Shown: positions 45,536 through 54,610, numbered from the stretch's first letter. The stretch: 64,000 bases of DNA from Parapedobacter lycopersici (GCF_024643285.1 NZ_JAMSLW010000003.1:62001-126000), one strand, 5' to 3'. Notes: generated from the letters alone by a model not told the origin. Made by a program: numbers and translations.

Positions 45536-46807
45536 ATGAATAATACCGATTTTAAACCCCGTGTGCTGCGATTCCTGATTGCGCTCAATTGCTGGTTGGT
45601 GACGTTAAGCTGCCCGATGCTGTTATTTGGCCAGTCTTACGATTTGTTAATCAAAGGCGGGCACGTCATTGATCCCAAAAACGGACGCGATGGCGTCATG
45701 GATGTGGCTGTGGCGGGCGATACCATCGCGCTGGTGGCCGCGGACATTCCGGCCGGCGATGCGAAAAAGGTGATTGATGCCAATGGCTTGCTGGTTACTC
45801 CCGGACTGATTAACATTCACACCCATGTGTTTGTGGGCAGTGAGGCGGGTCAGTTTGCAAATGGCATCTCCAGTGTTTCACCGGATGATTTCACTTTCCG
45901 GTCGGGCATTACCACGGTGGTGGACGCCGGTACGTCCGGCTGGCGGAGTTTCCCGTTGTTTAAGAAGCAGGTCATTGACCAGGTGCAGACCCGTGTACTG
46001 GCATTTTTGAATATCGCCGGGGCCGGGATGGTGGGCTCCCCGGGTGAACAGGACCTGCAGGATATGAATGCCTGGCTCACATCGACGCGAATCAAAGATT
46101 ATTCCGATGTCATCGTAGGTGTAAAAATCGGGCATTACCTGGGTACGGACTGGACACCCTTTGACCGGGCGCTGGAAGCGGCGTCACTGGCCGGGGTACC
46201 GCTGTTTGTGGAGTGTCACCTGCCGGAATACACGCTGGAGGATCAGTTGAAAAAAATGCGCCCGGGCGATATCATCACCCATACCTATGAACAGGTAAGC
46301 GAACGCATGCCCATTACCGATGAACAGGGTAAGGTGCGTCCGTTTGTGCTGGAAGCGCGCAAACGGGGGGTATTATTCGACGTGGGTCATGGCGGCGCCG
46401 GTTTCTGGTTCAACCAGGCAATCCCTGCCGTCCGGCAGGGTTTTTATCCCGATGCTTTTGGCATGGATCTCCACCGCTTTAGTATGAACTCCGGTATGAA
46501 AGACATGCTGAATATCATGTCTAAGTTTCTGGCCATGGGTATGCCGTTGGACGAAATTATCCCCGCAGCTACATGGGGTGCTGCCACGGCCATCAAACGT
46601 GACGATCTGGGCAATCTTGATGTGGGGGCACCGGCGGATATCGCGGTGCTGCGGATCCGGGAAGGAGATTTCGGCTTTATGGATTCGGCAAGGGAAACCC
46701 TGAGGGGAACCCGGAAATTTGAGGCGGAAATAACCGTCCGGGCGGGACGGATCGTGTGGGATCTTAACGGGATCTCCGGTAAATGGATTGACGCCCCGGC
46801 CAATTAA
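45536..46807 (+). CDS. Exported amidohydrolase/deacetylase-type metallohydrolase 2
   Basis: A 423-residue paralogue of the preceding enzyme, with a signal peptide (FLIALNCWLVTLSCPMLLFGQ). Metal-site elements: PGLINIHTHVFVG, VIVGVKIGHYLG with the candidate carbamyl Lys, ITHTYEQVSERMP and FGMDLHRFSM. Where enzyme 1 has MVDFGEH, this one has FVECHLPEY, so the residues near the second metal site differ and substrate preferences may too. It is 16 bases after enzyme 1 and 34 bases before the quinoprotein gene, so the three are one operon. Confidence 0.88.
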   Translation: MNNTDFKPRVLRFLIALNCWLVTLSCPMLLFGQSYDLLIKGGHVIDPKNGRDGVMDVAVAGDTIALVAADIPAGDAKKVIDANGLLVTPGLINIHTHVFVGSEAGQFANGISSVSPDDFTFRSGITTVVDAGTSGWRSFPLFKKQVIDQVQTRVLAFLNIAGAGMVGSPGEQDLQDMNAWLTSTRIKDYSDVIVGVKIGHYLGTDWTPFDRALEAASLAGVPLFVECHLPEYTLEDQLKKMRPGDIITHTYEQVSERMPITDEQGKVRPFVLEARKRGVLFDVGHGGAGFWFNQAIPAVRQGFYPDAFGMDLHRFSMNSGMKDMLNIMSKFLAMGMPLDEIIPAATWGAATAIKRDDLGNLDVGAPADIAVLRIREGDFGFMDSARETLRGTRKFEAEITVRAGRIVWDLNGISGKWIDAPAN

Positions 46808-46841
46808 ACTTGATTGAAATAACGACTTTTTAATTTAACAA

Positions 46842-48635
46842 ATGAACGAAATAACAAAAATGACTGACCGCATGCGAGCTGCCTCCTGGTTTTTTGGTGG
46901 CTGTCTGATGGCCTGCATGGCGGTTGCCTGTAACGGCAATAACACAAATGGCACAGCGCTGCCTGCAAGCGATTCCGATAACGGCGGACTGATCCTGCCG
47001 GGGGGCTTTGAGGCGCTGACGGTAATTGACAGTGTAGGCCCCACGCGGCATATTGCCGTGAACGAAAATGGGGATATTTATGCCAAATTCCGCATGTCCA
47101 AAAAGGACGAAGGCGGCTCGGTGGCGATGCGTGACCTGGATGGTGACGGCAAGATCGATTCCATCGTGCGCTTCGGCGATTATGAAGACCTCGGTGGACT
47201 GGCGGTGGGCATGACCATTCACGATGGATATCTTTATACCAGTTCGGTAAAACAGGTACTCCGCAATAAACTTCAGCCGGGGGAACTGGTTCCGACAAGC
47301 CGGACCGAAGTCATTTTGACGGATAACGACCCTAATGTGGGCAGGAACTGGCACACGACCAAACCACCTGCATTCGACCGGCATGGCAATATGTACATTC
47401 CGTTCGGCGCGCCTTCCGACGCAGGTCAGGACAAGGCGCTGTATGGTCCGACAGGCACTCCCGGGGGAAAAGGACTGGATCCTTCCCCGGAACGGGAAAA
47501 ACACGCGGGCATCTGGCGTTTTGATGCCGCTAAGGAGGGGCAGACCCAGGAAGATGGCGTGCAGGTGGCTACCGGCCTGCGCAGTGTGGTTGGGATGACG
47601 TGGAGCCCGCTGGACGATCACCTGTACGCGGTTGTAAATGGTATCGACAATTTTCATACGATCTACCCGGATAAATTTACGGCATGGCAAGGGGCGGTGC
47701 TGCCCTCTGAAGTAATGGTGAGGGTGACGGAGGGTGCCGATTATGGCTGGCCGTACGGCTATTATGATCAGCTACAGGGGAAGAACGTGCTGGCACCCGC
47801 ATACGGCGGTGACGGAAAAACGCAGGGGCGTGCCGCGGATTTTGACCTCCCCGTAGTGGGTTTTCCGGGGCACTGGGCGCCAATGGATATCCTGTTCTAT
47901 CAGGGTAACCAATTCCCCGAACGGTATAAACAGGGGGTATTTGTTGCGTTCCACGGCTCAACCGACCGCTCTCCTTACCCGCAAGCCGGATACATCGTGT
48001 GTTTTGTGCCGCTCGTAGACGGAAAAGCGGGAGAATGGGAAGTGTTTGCAGATGGATTTACGGGTGTGGATACCGTAGAGAATACAAGTGATGCGGTGTA
48101 CCGCCCGATGGGATTGGCCGAGGGCCCTGACGGGTCGCTCTATATATCGGAGTCAAATGACGGCAGAATCTGGCGCATCATGTTTAAGGGCGACAGGCAG
48201 GCCTTCGGAGCCAACGAACTGGCGGTGACGGAGAAACAGCGTTCCCGGTCGTATATTAAGACGCCGGAGGAAGGTGTTGACGAACTGGATAAGGGAAGTA
48301 TGCTGGAAGGCGGTATCCTCTATGATACCTATTGCGCTTCGTGCCACCAGCGTAACGGGATGGGCGATAATAACCTGTATCCGCCGCTCGCCGGATCAGA
48401 CCGGGTAACCGGTCCGGTTGAGCCACTGGTGGATATCATACTGAACGGGTTACAGGGCGAAATAACCGTCAAAGGGAAAACATATAACGGAATTATGCCC
48501 CCGCACGCCAACATTCTGGATGACCATGCAGCGGCATCCATTATTACCTACATCCGGAGCCGGTGGGATAACGATGCCAGTCCGATAACGCCGAGTGAGG
48601 TCAGGAAAATCCGGGAAAAGGTGGTGAAAAAATAA
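46842..48635 (+). CDS. Quinoprotein-type beta-propeller dehydrogenase fused to cytochrome c
   Basis: A 597-residue lipoprotein-like protein (lipobox region CLMACMAVAC). The main part is a six-bladed propeller of the PQQ-dependent sugar/sorbosone dehydrogenase group (VATGLRSVVGMTWSPLDDHLYAVVNG, GADYGWPYGYYD, RPMGLAEGPDGSLYISESNDGRIWRI). The last 100 residues are a class I cytochrome c with CASCH and a candidate axial Met in GIMPPHANILDD. Electrons from substrate oxidation could thus pass within one chain to the respiratory chain. The substrate is probably a sugar or alcohol/aldehyde but is not given by the sequence; PQQ binding is inferred. It is in the amidohydrolase operon. Confidence 0.85.
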   Translation: MNEITKMTDRMRAASWFFGGCLMACMAVACNGNNTNGTALPASDSDNGGLILPGGFEALTVIDSVGPTRHIAVNENGDIYAKFRMSKKDEGGSVAMRDLDGDGKIDSIVRFGDYEDLGGLAVGMTIHDGYLYTSSVKQVLRNKLQPGELVPTSRTEVILTDNDPNVGRNWHTTKPPAFDRHGNMYIPFGAPSDAGQDKALYGPTGTPGGKGLDPSPEREKHAGIWRFDAAKEGQTQEDGVQVATGLRSVVGMTWSPLDDHLYAVVNGIDNFHTIYPDKFTAWQGAVLPSEVMVRVTEGADYGWPYGYYDQLQGKNVLAPAYGGDGKTQGRAADFDLPVVGFPGHWAPMDILFYQGNQFPERYKQGVFVAFHGSTDRSPYPQAGYIVCFVPLVDGKAGEWEVFADGFTGVDTVENTSDAVYRPMGLAEGPDGSLYISESNDGRIWRIMFKGDRQAFGANELAVTEKQRSRSYIKTPEEGVDELDKGSMLEGGILYDTYCASCHQRNGMGDNNLYPPLAGSDRVTGPVEPLVDIILNGLQGEITVKGKTYNGIMPPHANILDDHAAASIITYIRSRWDNDASPITPSEVRKIREKVVKK

Positions 48636-48708
48636 GAAATCAATAAGAACTAAATGATGATGTAATCCAGTGTTTCCGGATTGCATACACTTAAAAACCA
48701 AAAAAATA

Positions 48709-50367
48709 ATGAAAAGAAGAGATGTAATAAAAACACTGGGCGTACTTCCCATCGCCGGCCTTTCGGGGGTGTCTTTAGCGAAAAATGCGACTGTACAGGA
48801 TTCAAGGACCCGTTTGCTGAATGTGCTGGCCAATCAGACTGCCGGCAACGCTGCCGGCCCGGAAATTTATACGGCTATCGGTGTGGAACCGGTGATCAAC
48901 TGCCGGGGTACGTTTACCATCATCGGGGGGTCGGCGGAATTACCGGAGGTGAAGGACGCCATTCACGCCGCAGCCAATTATTTTGTGCAATATGATGAAC
49001 TTGCCGCAGGTGTCGGGCAGCACCTTGCTGACCTGACCGGCGCCGAATGGGGCATGGTTTCATCTGGATGTGCGGCAGGAATGAAACACGTTACGGTAGC
49101 CTGTGTTACCGGCGGAAACCCCGAAAAGCTGATTCAGTTGCCTGATATTAGGGGATTCGATAAAACGGAGGTCATCATTCCCCGGCACTCCCGTAATAAT
49201 TACGACCATTCGATACGCAACGTCGGCGTGCGTGTCGTTACCGTGGAAACGCTTGACGAGCTTAAGGCAGCAATCGGCCCGCAAACGGCGATGATCTACC
49301 TGCTGGCACATAATGCAAGTGATTCCGGACCGCTATCTACCGAGTCGATCGTCGCTGTTGCGAAACCCTGGAATGTGCCGGTATTGGTTGACGCCGCGGC
49401 CGAGGACCTCACCATTCCCAATGTTCACCTGGCACGCGGTGCCGATGTAGTGACTTACAGTGGCGGAAAGGTGATGTGCGGTCCGCAGGGTGCAGGCTTG
49501 GTACTGGGTAAGAAAAGCATTCTTCAGGCTGCGTGGCAGGCGAGTGCGCCGCACCATGGCATCGGCCGTAACGATAAGGTGGGTCGCGAAGAAACGCTGG
49601 GGATGGTTGCTGCCGTTGAAGCATGGATTAAGCGCGATCACCAGAAGGAATGGCAAAAATGGCTTTCCTGGCTGGATACGATTGAAAAACGGGTTTCTGC
49701 TGTGCCCGGCATAACCACCGAGGTTCAGGAGCCCACGGCTTTGTCCAATCACAGTCCTACGCTTACCATCAGCTGGGATGCTAATGCGCTGCATGTAACC
49801 GGTGAGGAGTTTGCGGATGAATTGGCCCATACGAAACCACGTATTGCGCTGCAGGCAGGTGAACTGAAAGAAAACGGTGCCACCAGTATTACCATTACCG
49901 CTTTTCAGATGCAGGATGGAAACGACCGGATTGTCGCCGACCGGATTCACGAGCTGCTTTCCAAGAAACGTACACCGAAACCGAAGACGATGGCTGCTGC
50001 CGCACATCAGCTGGACGGCCGCTGGGATGTGACCATCCACTTTTTCCATGGGGAAAGTACGCATGTTTTTCTGCTGGAACAGAAAGGGAACTGGATAAAT
50101 GGTATTCACCAGGGTGATTTTCACAGCCGGGGACTGGTTGGCTCCATTGAAGGCGACTCGATAAAATTCCGCAGCGTATTCCGCAGGCCGGGAGACTCGC
50201 TGGTGTATTCGTTTTCGGGTACGGTAACCGGCGATTCCGGCAATACCATCTCCGGAAACCTGCACATGGGGGAATACCTGGAGTGTACGTTCACCGCGCG
50301 GAAACATGAATATACGGAGGAGATAAAGCCGATTAAAATACCGGTAGGACCTCCGCTTGCCACTTAG
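48709..50367 (+). CDS. Exported SelA-like PLP-dependent enzyme with C-terminal beta domain
   Basis: About 552 residues from the ATG at 48709 (MKRRDVIKTLGVLPIAGLSG), a Tat-like signal with twin Arg. Residues 50-430 are a fold type I PLP enzyme of the SelA-like group: EPVINCRGTFTIIGGS, SGCAAGMKHVTVACVTGGNP, VLVDAAAEDLTIPNVHLARG, and the Schiff-base Lys in VVTYSGGKVMCGPQGAGLVLG. Members include SelA, D-glucosaminate-6-P ammonia lyase and similar lyases. A further domain (about 445-552) is beta-rich (GRWDVTIHFFHGESTHVFLLEQ, SGNLHMGEYLECTFTARKHE) and of unknown function. There is no selB or selD nearby, so it is not a selenocysteine synthase. An ammonia-lyase-like role is likely. Confidence 0.82.
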   Translation: MKRRDVIKTLGVLPIAGLSGVSLAKNATVQDSRTRLLNVLANQTAGNAAGPEIYTAIGVEPVINCRGTFTIIGGSAELPEVKDAIHAAANYFVQYDELAAGVGQHLADLTGAEWGMVSSGCAAGMKHVTVACVTGGNPEKLIQLPDIRGFDKTEVIIPRHSRNNYDHSIRNVGVRVVTVETLDELKAAIGPQTAMIYLLAHNASDSGPLSTESIVAVAKPWNVPVLVDAAAEDLTIPNVHLARGADVVTYSGGKVMCGPQGAGLVLGKKSILQAAWQASAPHHGIGRNDKVGREETLGMVAAVEAWIKRDHQKEWQKWLSWLDTIEKRVSAVPGITTEVQEPTALSNHSPTLTISWDANALHVTGEEFADELAHTKPRIALQAGELKENGATSITITAFQMQDGNDRIVADRIHELLSKKRTPKPKTMAAAAHQLDGRWDVTIHFFHGESTHVFLLEQKGNWINGIHQGDFHSRGLVGSIEGDSIKFRSVFRRPGDSLVYSFSGTVTGDSGNTISGNLHMGEYLECTFTARKHEYTEEIKPIKIPVGPPLAT

Positions 50368-50398
50368 TCCATTTTTTCATCATGTTTATATAGTTGGT

Positions 50399-50439
50399 GT
50401 CAGCGACGCTGCAAGTCTGCAGGTCGCTGACTTTTTTTT
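50399..50439 (+). terminator. Terminator after the SelA-like gene
   Basis: GTCAGCGAC and GTCGCTGAC form a stem with a smaller internal CTGCA-A-GTCTGCAG element, followed by eight T. It closes the amidohydrolase-quinoprotein-PLP operon. Confidence 0.9.
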
Positions 50440-50535
50440 GTGTTTGCGGTAAATGGGGTATCTTCATTTTTGGGCCAGTTGCCGGCAAAACTGGGCTGAC
50501 TTTTGTATCTTTAGCGCTAAATAAACCCTAAAAAT

Positions 50536-51843
50536 ATGAAAAGGACCATATCGGCTTGCCTTTTGGGCGTTCTTTTTGCGACTGCATTGCATGCCCAGGA
50601 GCCGGCATACCGGGCACGTGTGGATGAACTGGCCAGTGGCATGGAAGACCGGGTGATCGCCTGGCGGCGGGATTTTCATGAACATCCCGAACTTGGCAAC
50701 CGCGAGACCCGTACAGCCACCATCATTGCGGAACACTTGCGCTCGCTGGGCATGGAGGTGCAGACCGACGTTGCCAAAACGGGCGTTGTCGGTATTTTAA
50801 AAGGCGGAGCACCCGGGCCGGTGGTTGCACTACGCGCAGACATGGATGGCCTCCCGGTTACGGAAACCACGGACCTGCCATTTGCATCCCGGGTCAGAAC
50901 GGAGTATAACGGTGAAGAGGTGGGTGTTATGCACGCCTGCGGACACGATGCCCATATGGCCATGCTTATGGGTGCCGCCGAGGTTTTATCGACCATGAAA
51001 GCCGATATCCGGGGGACGGTGAAGTTTATTTTTCAACCAGCAGAAGAGGGGGCGCCAGTTGGCGAAGAGGGAGGAGCCAAGCTGATGGTGGCGGAAGGTG
51101 TGCTGAAGCATCCTGATGCTGATGTCATTTTCGGACTTCACATCAACTCACAGATTGAAGTGGGGAAAATCGGCTACCGGCCGGGCGGTACAATGGCCAG
51201 CGTCAACGATATGAAAATCACAATTAACGGCAAATCTGCCCATGGTGCGGATCCCTGGTCATCTGTTGATCCGATCGTCGTAGCTGCCCAGGTAATCAAT
51301 AACCTCCAGCCCATCATCAGCCGCAACCTGAATGTGACCCGAAATCCCGGTGTGGTTACCATCGGTGCTATTCATGGGGGCAACCGCTCCAATATTATTC
51401 CGTCAACTGTTGAAATGCTGGGAACCATCCGGGCGTTGAGTGCGGCAGACGAACAGTTGATTGTCAACCGGGTGAAACAGGTGGTTACTAAAACAGCCGA
51501 AAGTGCAGGAGCGGAGGCCGAAGTGCTTATTCCGTTCAGTATGCGCTATCCGGTGACGTACAATGATCCGGAACTGACTGAAAAAATGCTCCCTTCATTG
51601 AAGCAAACCGCCGGAGAAGCGAATGTGTTTCTTCGTGAAGCGGTAACGGGTGCTGAGGATTTTTCCTTTTTTCAGGAGGAGATACCGGGATTGTATTTCT
51701 TTTTGGGCGGAATGCCGAAGGGACAGGACCCTGAAGCAGCACCCTCGCACCATACACCCGGGTTTTATCTTGATGAAAGTGGTTTTTTATTGGGTGTCAG
51801 GGCATTATCAAACATAACGCTGGACTATCTTGCTCAGGAATAA
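50536..51843 (+). CDS. Exported M20-family amidohydrolase (N-acyl amino acid or auxin-amide type)
   Basis: A 435-residue metallopeptidase-like enzyme with a signal peptide (RTISACLLGVLFATALHAQ). The M20D-type motifs are WRRDFHEHPELGNRE at the start, the metal ligands in MHACGHDAHMAML, the catalytic PAEEGAPVG, the dimerisation domain (SAHGADPWSSVDP) and the last ligand in SHHTPGFYLDE. Enzymes of this group hydrolyse N-acyl amino acids, hippurate or IAA-conjugates. It has its own start region after the terminator at 50399-50439 but follows the amidohydrolase operon and fits the same theme of amide cleavage. Confidence 0.92.
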   Translation: MKRTISACLLGVLFATALHAQEPAYRARVDELASGMEDRVIAWRRDFHEHPELGNRETRTATIIAEHLRSLGMEVQTDVAKTGVVGILKGGAPGPVVALRADMDGLPVTETTDLPFASRVRTEYNGEEVGVMHACGHDAHMAMLMGAAEVLSTMKADIRGTVKFIFQPAEEGAPVGEEGGAKLMVAEGVLKHPDADVIFGLHINSQIEVGKIGYRPGGTMASVNDMKITINGKSAHGADPWSSVDPIVVAAQVINNLQPIISRNLNVTRNPGVVTIGAIHGGNRSNIIPSTVEMLGTIRALSAADEQLIVNRVKQVVTKTAESAGAEAEVLIPFSMRYPVTYNDPELTEKMLPSLKQTAGEANVFLREAVTGAEDFSFFQEEIPGLYFFLGGMPKGQDPEAAPSHHTPGFYLDESGFLLGVRALSNITLDYLAQE

Positions 51844-52062
51844 CTGCGGCAGTAAGCCATCGTGTTGTGCGGAAACCGGACCCTCGAGTTACCTTGATAA
51901 CAGCAACAAATATGTTAAAGTTTGCCGTTAATACAATAAAATTGTTTTCTTTGTGTTTCTAAAAATAAAGTGGGGCAGTGACATGTGTGTGAATGAACTT
52001 GCCAATTACTTACAGTAAATACCGAATCAGCTTTTGGAGATGCTGACTACCTACAAGAAAAA

Positions 52063-53427
52063 ATGACTTTAAAAAAGAATGTACTGGCACTTTTAGTGCT
52101 CGTTGTCCTTGTATTGGGCGCCGGTTTCATTGTTTTTTCCTCGTTTGATACTACTCCCGAAACCTTGTCGGAGACCGCTGGGCAGCAGGATGCCGCTGCA
52201 GAGCAGCAATTGGTTTTCGGACTGTCCGCCGACACTTATCAGCTGGAACAGCATCAGGTGAGGCGGAATGAGTTTCTTTCCGATATTTTACAGCGATATC
52301 ATGTCGATCTGCCGACGATCTCGGCCATCGCCGCAAAATCTAAACCGGTCTACGATGTCCGGAGGATCGGGGCGGGGAATCAATACACGGTTTTTAAAGA
52401 CAATGCCGGAAAAGCGGCTTATTTCGTATACCAGCCGAATGCGGTTGATTATATCGTATATGATCTGCGGGATACCATTGCGGTTCATGCCGGCCAGAAA
52501 GAGGTAGTTACCCAGATAGAAACGGTGGCGGGCATAATCAACAGCTCGCTTTATGAAACGTTGCAGAAAGAAAACGTGAACCCGGACTTAGCTGTTCAGC
52601 TGGCCGAGATTTATGGATGGGCGGTTAATTTTTACCAGATTAATAAAGGCGACTGGTTTAAACTCGTGTATGAGCGCAAATATGTGGAAGGCAATCCCAT
52701 AGGCGCCGGGAAAATCATATCGTCGGTATTTGCACACGATGGGGAGGAATTCCAGGCTTATTATTTCCAGCCGGATGACGGTACCGACGGCTCCTATTAT
52801 GATCAAAACGGCAAAAGTCTCCGCCGGACATTTCTGAAAGCACCGCTGAAATATACCCGCATTTCATCGCGCTATACCATGCGGCGGTTCCACCCGGTGC
52901 AACGCCGCTGGAAAGCACACCTGGGAACGGATTTTGCCGCCCCGCACGGTACGCCAATTGTAGCGACGGCTAATGGCGTGGTTGTCGAGGCTACTTACAG
53001 CGGCGGCAACGGCAACTATGTGAAGGTACAGCACGATAACGTGTATACCACCCAGTACCTGCACATGAGCCGGAGGGCGGTGAAGCGTGGTCAACGGGTG
53101 AGTCAGGGACAGGTTATTGGCTATGTGGGCAGTACCGGACTGGCTACCGGCCCGCATGTGTGCTACCGGTTCTGGAAACACGGCCGACAGGTGGATGCGC
53201 TGGCACAGAAATTTCCGCCGTCTGTCCCCATCGCGGATAAATACCGTACGGCTTTCACACGGTTGCTCAACACACAGCAGTATGAACTGGCCCGCCTGAA
53301 TTTTGAAGCGGAACCCAGTAACCTGGAGTTGTATGGCAGCTTCAGTTTCAAGATGGAGGATCTCTTCGCTCAATCGGAATCAGCAGAACCGGCTGCCGAT
53401 GAACACCTTGATATCACAATGCTGTAA
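52063..53427 (+). CDS. M23-family cell-wall endopeptidase
   Basis: A 454-residue protein anchored by an N-terminal membrane helix (VLALLVLVVLVLGAGFIVF), with a LysM-like/OapA-type N-terminal region (about 70-120), a middle domain, and a C-terminal lysostaphin-type peptidase (about 285-385): RWKAHLGTDFAAPHGTPIVA contains the first His/Asp zinc ligands, and YLHMSRRAV and ATGPHVCYRFW the rest. It probably cleaves peptide cross-bridges in peptidoglycan, as MepM-type proteins do. It is a single-gene unit. No promoter match was found in the 219-base gap upstream. Confidence 0.93.
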   Translation: MTLKKNVLALLVLVVLVLGAGFIVFSSFDTTPETLSETAGQQDAAAEQQLVFGLSADTYQLEQHQVRRNEFLSDILQRYHVDLPTISAIAAKSKPVYDVRRIGAGNQYTVFKDNAGKAAYFVYQPNAVDYIVYDLRDTIAVHAGQKEVVTQIETVAGIINSSLYETLQKENVNPDLAVQLAEIYGWAVNFYQINKGDWFKLVYERKYVEGNPIGAGKIISSVFAHDGEEFQAYYFQPDDGTDGSYYDQNGKSLRRTFLKAPLKYTRISSRYTMRRFHPVQRRWKAHLGTDFAAPHGTPIVATANGVVVEATYSGGNGNYVKVQHDNVYTTQYLHMSRRAVKRGQRVSQGQVIGYVGSTGLATGPHVCYRFWKHGRQVDALAQKFPPSVPIADKYRTAFTRLLNTQQYELARLNFEAEPSNLELYGSFSFKMEDLFAQSESAEPAADEHLDITML

Positions 53428-53537
53428 TAGCCATGTAACCCCAGCTGATTCCGCTGCGGTCACCGAAACGTGACCTGCCAATTGATGCGTTCGTTGTTGC
53501 ATAAACATTCCGATTTTTTTTATAAATTTCACAATCG

Positions 53538-53554
53538 TAAACGCTGGGCGTTTA
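53538..53554. promoter_or_regulatory. Perfect inverted repeat upstream of the AraC gene
   Basis: TAAACGC-TGG-GCGTTTA, a 7-bp stem with a 3-base loop, about 57 bases before the regulator start. There is no T run, so it is more likely an operator or leader element than a terminator. Confidence 0.45.
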
Positions 53555-53610
53555 GGGTCGCTGTTTCTCAATAGGGAAAGCGATCCGGCTGGCTGTATTG
53601 CTAATGGCAA

Positions 53611-54480
53611 ATGGTTGATATGGAGCATATACATGAAACAGGTGGTACTGCCCCTAATATCGGTATAGCGGGCTTCCGGAAAGACCAGGCCGCCGGGCGC
53701 GAAGAGATCCTGTTTAATGAGCTCCACGGCGAACGGCACATCGAAAAAGCACATAAGCATGATTTTTTTATCATCATACTCTTTGACCGGGCCTCGGGTG
53801 TACATACCATAGATTCCGTAGCGTATCCATTGGGTAACCATGAGGTGCATGTGTTGTTTCCGGGGCAGATCCACAAATGGGATATTGAGCCTGGAACAAT
53901 CGGATATCAGCTAATGGTAGAACGTCCGTTTTTTGAACAGTTTGCTCCGTATTTCCGATTTTCTTTTACCAATTACCAGAACCATCCGGTAATCCGGCTG
54001 ACCGACAGCGCGTTTGAGCTTTTGCTTTATGAATTCAATGCCATTAGGAATGAATTGAAGGCGGCTAATTCATTGGTGCATTTGATCAACGCGCGTGCGG
54101 CCGTCATCGCGGCCATTGTAAGCCGCGAGGCGGAGGATACTTTCGCGGAATTTAAAGTTTATCAGTCGAATCCCAGACTGGCGAAGTTTAATATGTTGAT
54201 CGATGACTGCTTCAAGGAACAGAAATTTGTCGCCTTTTATGCAGATAAGCTGCATATTTCGGCCAATTACCTGAATATACTTTGTAAAAAACAATTGAAA
54301 ATATCGGCTACACAGCTCATTCACCAGCGGGTCTGCATAGAAGCTAAACGATTGCTTCAGGGTACGGATTTTTCGATCAAGGAGATTGCTTTTGAATTAG
54401 GTTTTGCAGACCATGCCTATTTTTCAAATTTCTTTAAAAGCCAGACGGGGATGACACCGACCGCATTCCGGACAAAGTGA
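53611..54480 (+). CDS. AraC-family transcriptional regulator
   Basis: A 289-residue regulator with an N-terminal cupin-like ligand domain (HIEKAHKHDFFIIILFDRASGVHTID, HEVHVLFPGQIHKWDIEPGTIGYQLMVER) and a C-terminal AraC DNA-binding domain (KFVAFYADKLHISANYLNILCKKQ, IKEIAFELGFADHAYFSNFFKSQTGMTPTAFR). An alternative start is the ATG at 53620. It is upstream of, and on the same strand as, the two cytosine-deaminase-like genes and is the likely regulator of them; the effector could be their substrate. Neither the target sites nor the effector is shown. Confidence 0.92.
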   Translation: MVDMEHIHETGGTAPNIGIAGFRKDQAAGREEILFNELHGERHIEKAHKHDFFIIILFDRASGVHTIDSVAYPLGNHEVHVLFPGQIHKWDIEPGTIGYQLMVERPFFEQFAPYFRFSFTNYQNHPVIRLTDSAFELLLYEFNAIRNELKAANSLVHLINARAAVIAAIVSREAEDTFAEFKVYQSNPRLAKFNMLIDDCFKEQKFVAFYADKLHISANYLNILCKKQLKISATQLIHQRVCIEAKRLLQGTDFSIKEIAFELGFADHAYFSNFFKSQTGMTPTAFRTK

Positions 54481-54519
54481 TAAATTTTACAAGGAATGGC
54501 AGAAATTACCCATCGGTTT

Positions 54520-54543
54520 AAGGTACGGAACCATGTACCTTTG
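54520..54543 (+). promoter_or_regulatory. Promoter of the deaminase operon overlapped by an inverted repeat
   Basis: TACCTTTG at 54536-54543 fits the -7 box. The perfect inverted repeat AAGGTAC-N8-GTACCTT at 54520-54541 covers it. A protein bound there would cover the -7 region; the AraC regulator next door is one candidate. Confidence 0.5.
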
Positions 54544-54610
54544 TCAATATCCCGTCCGCTGTTTTGGTAATTTACCTAACGATGAAGCATAGGTACCATT
54601 GCTGATGGAG

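Noticed and set aside
48709-50367. SelA as a selenocysteine synthase
   Set aside because: No selB, selD or tRNA-Sec is visible and the protein has an export signal; only the fold is shared.
50467-50514. TTTTTGG and TATCTTTAG as the M20 gene promoter
   Set aside because: The boxes are 33 bases apart, too far for the Bacteroidota -33/-7 pair; the -7-like TATCTTTAG alone is weak evidence.
25876-51843. A standard polysaccharide utilisation locus
   Set aside because: SusCD pairs and a CBM9-like protein are present, but no glycoside hydrolase, lyase or carbohydrate esterase was found.
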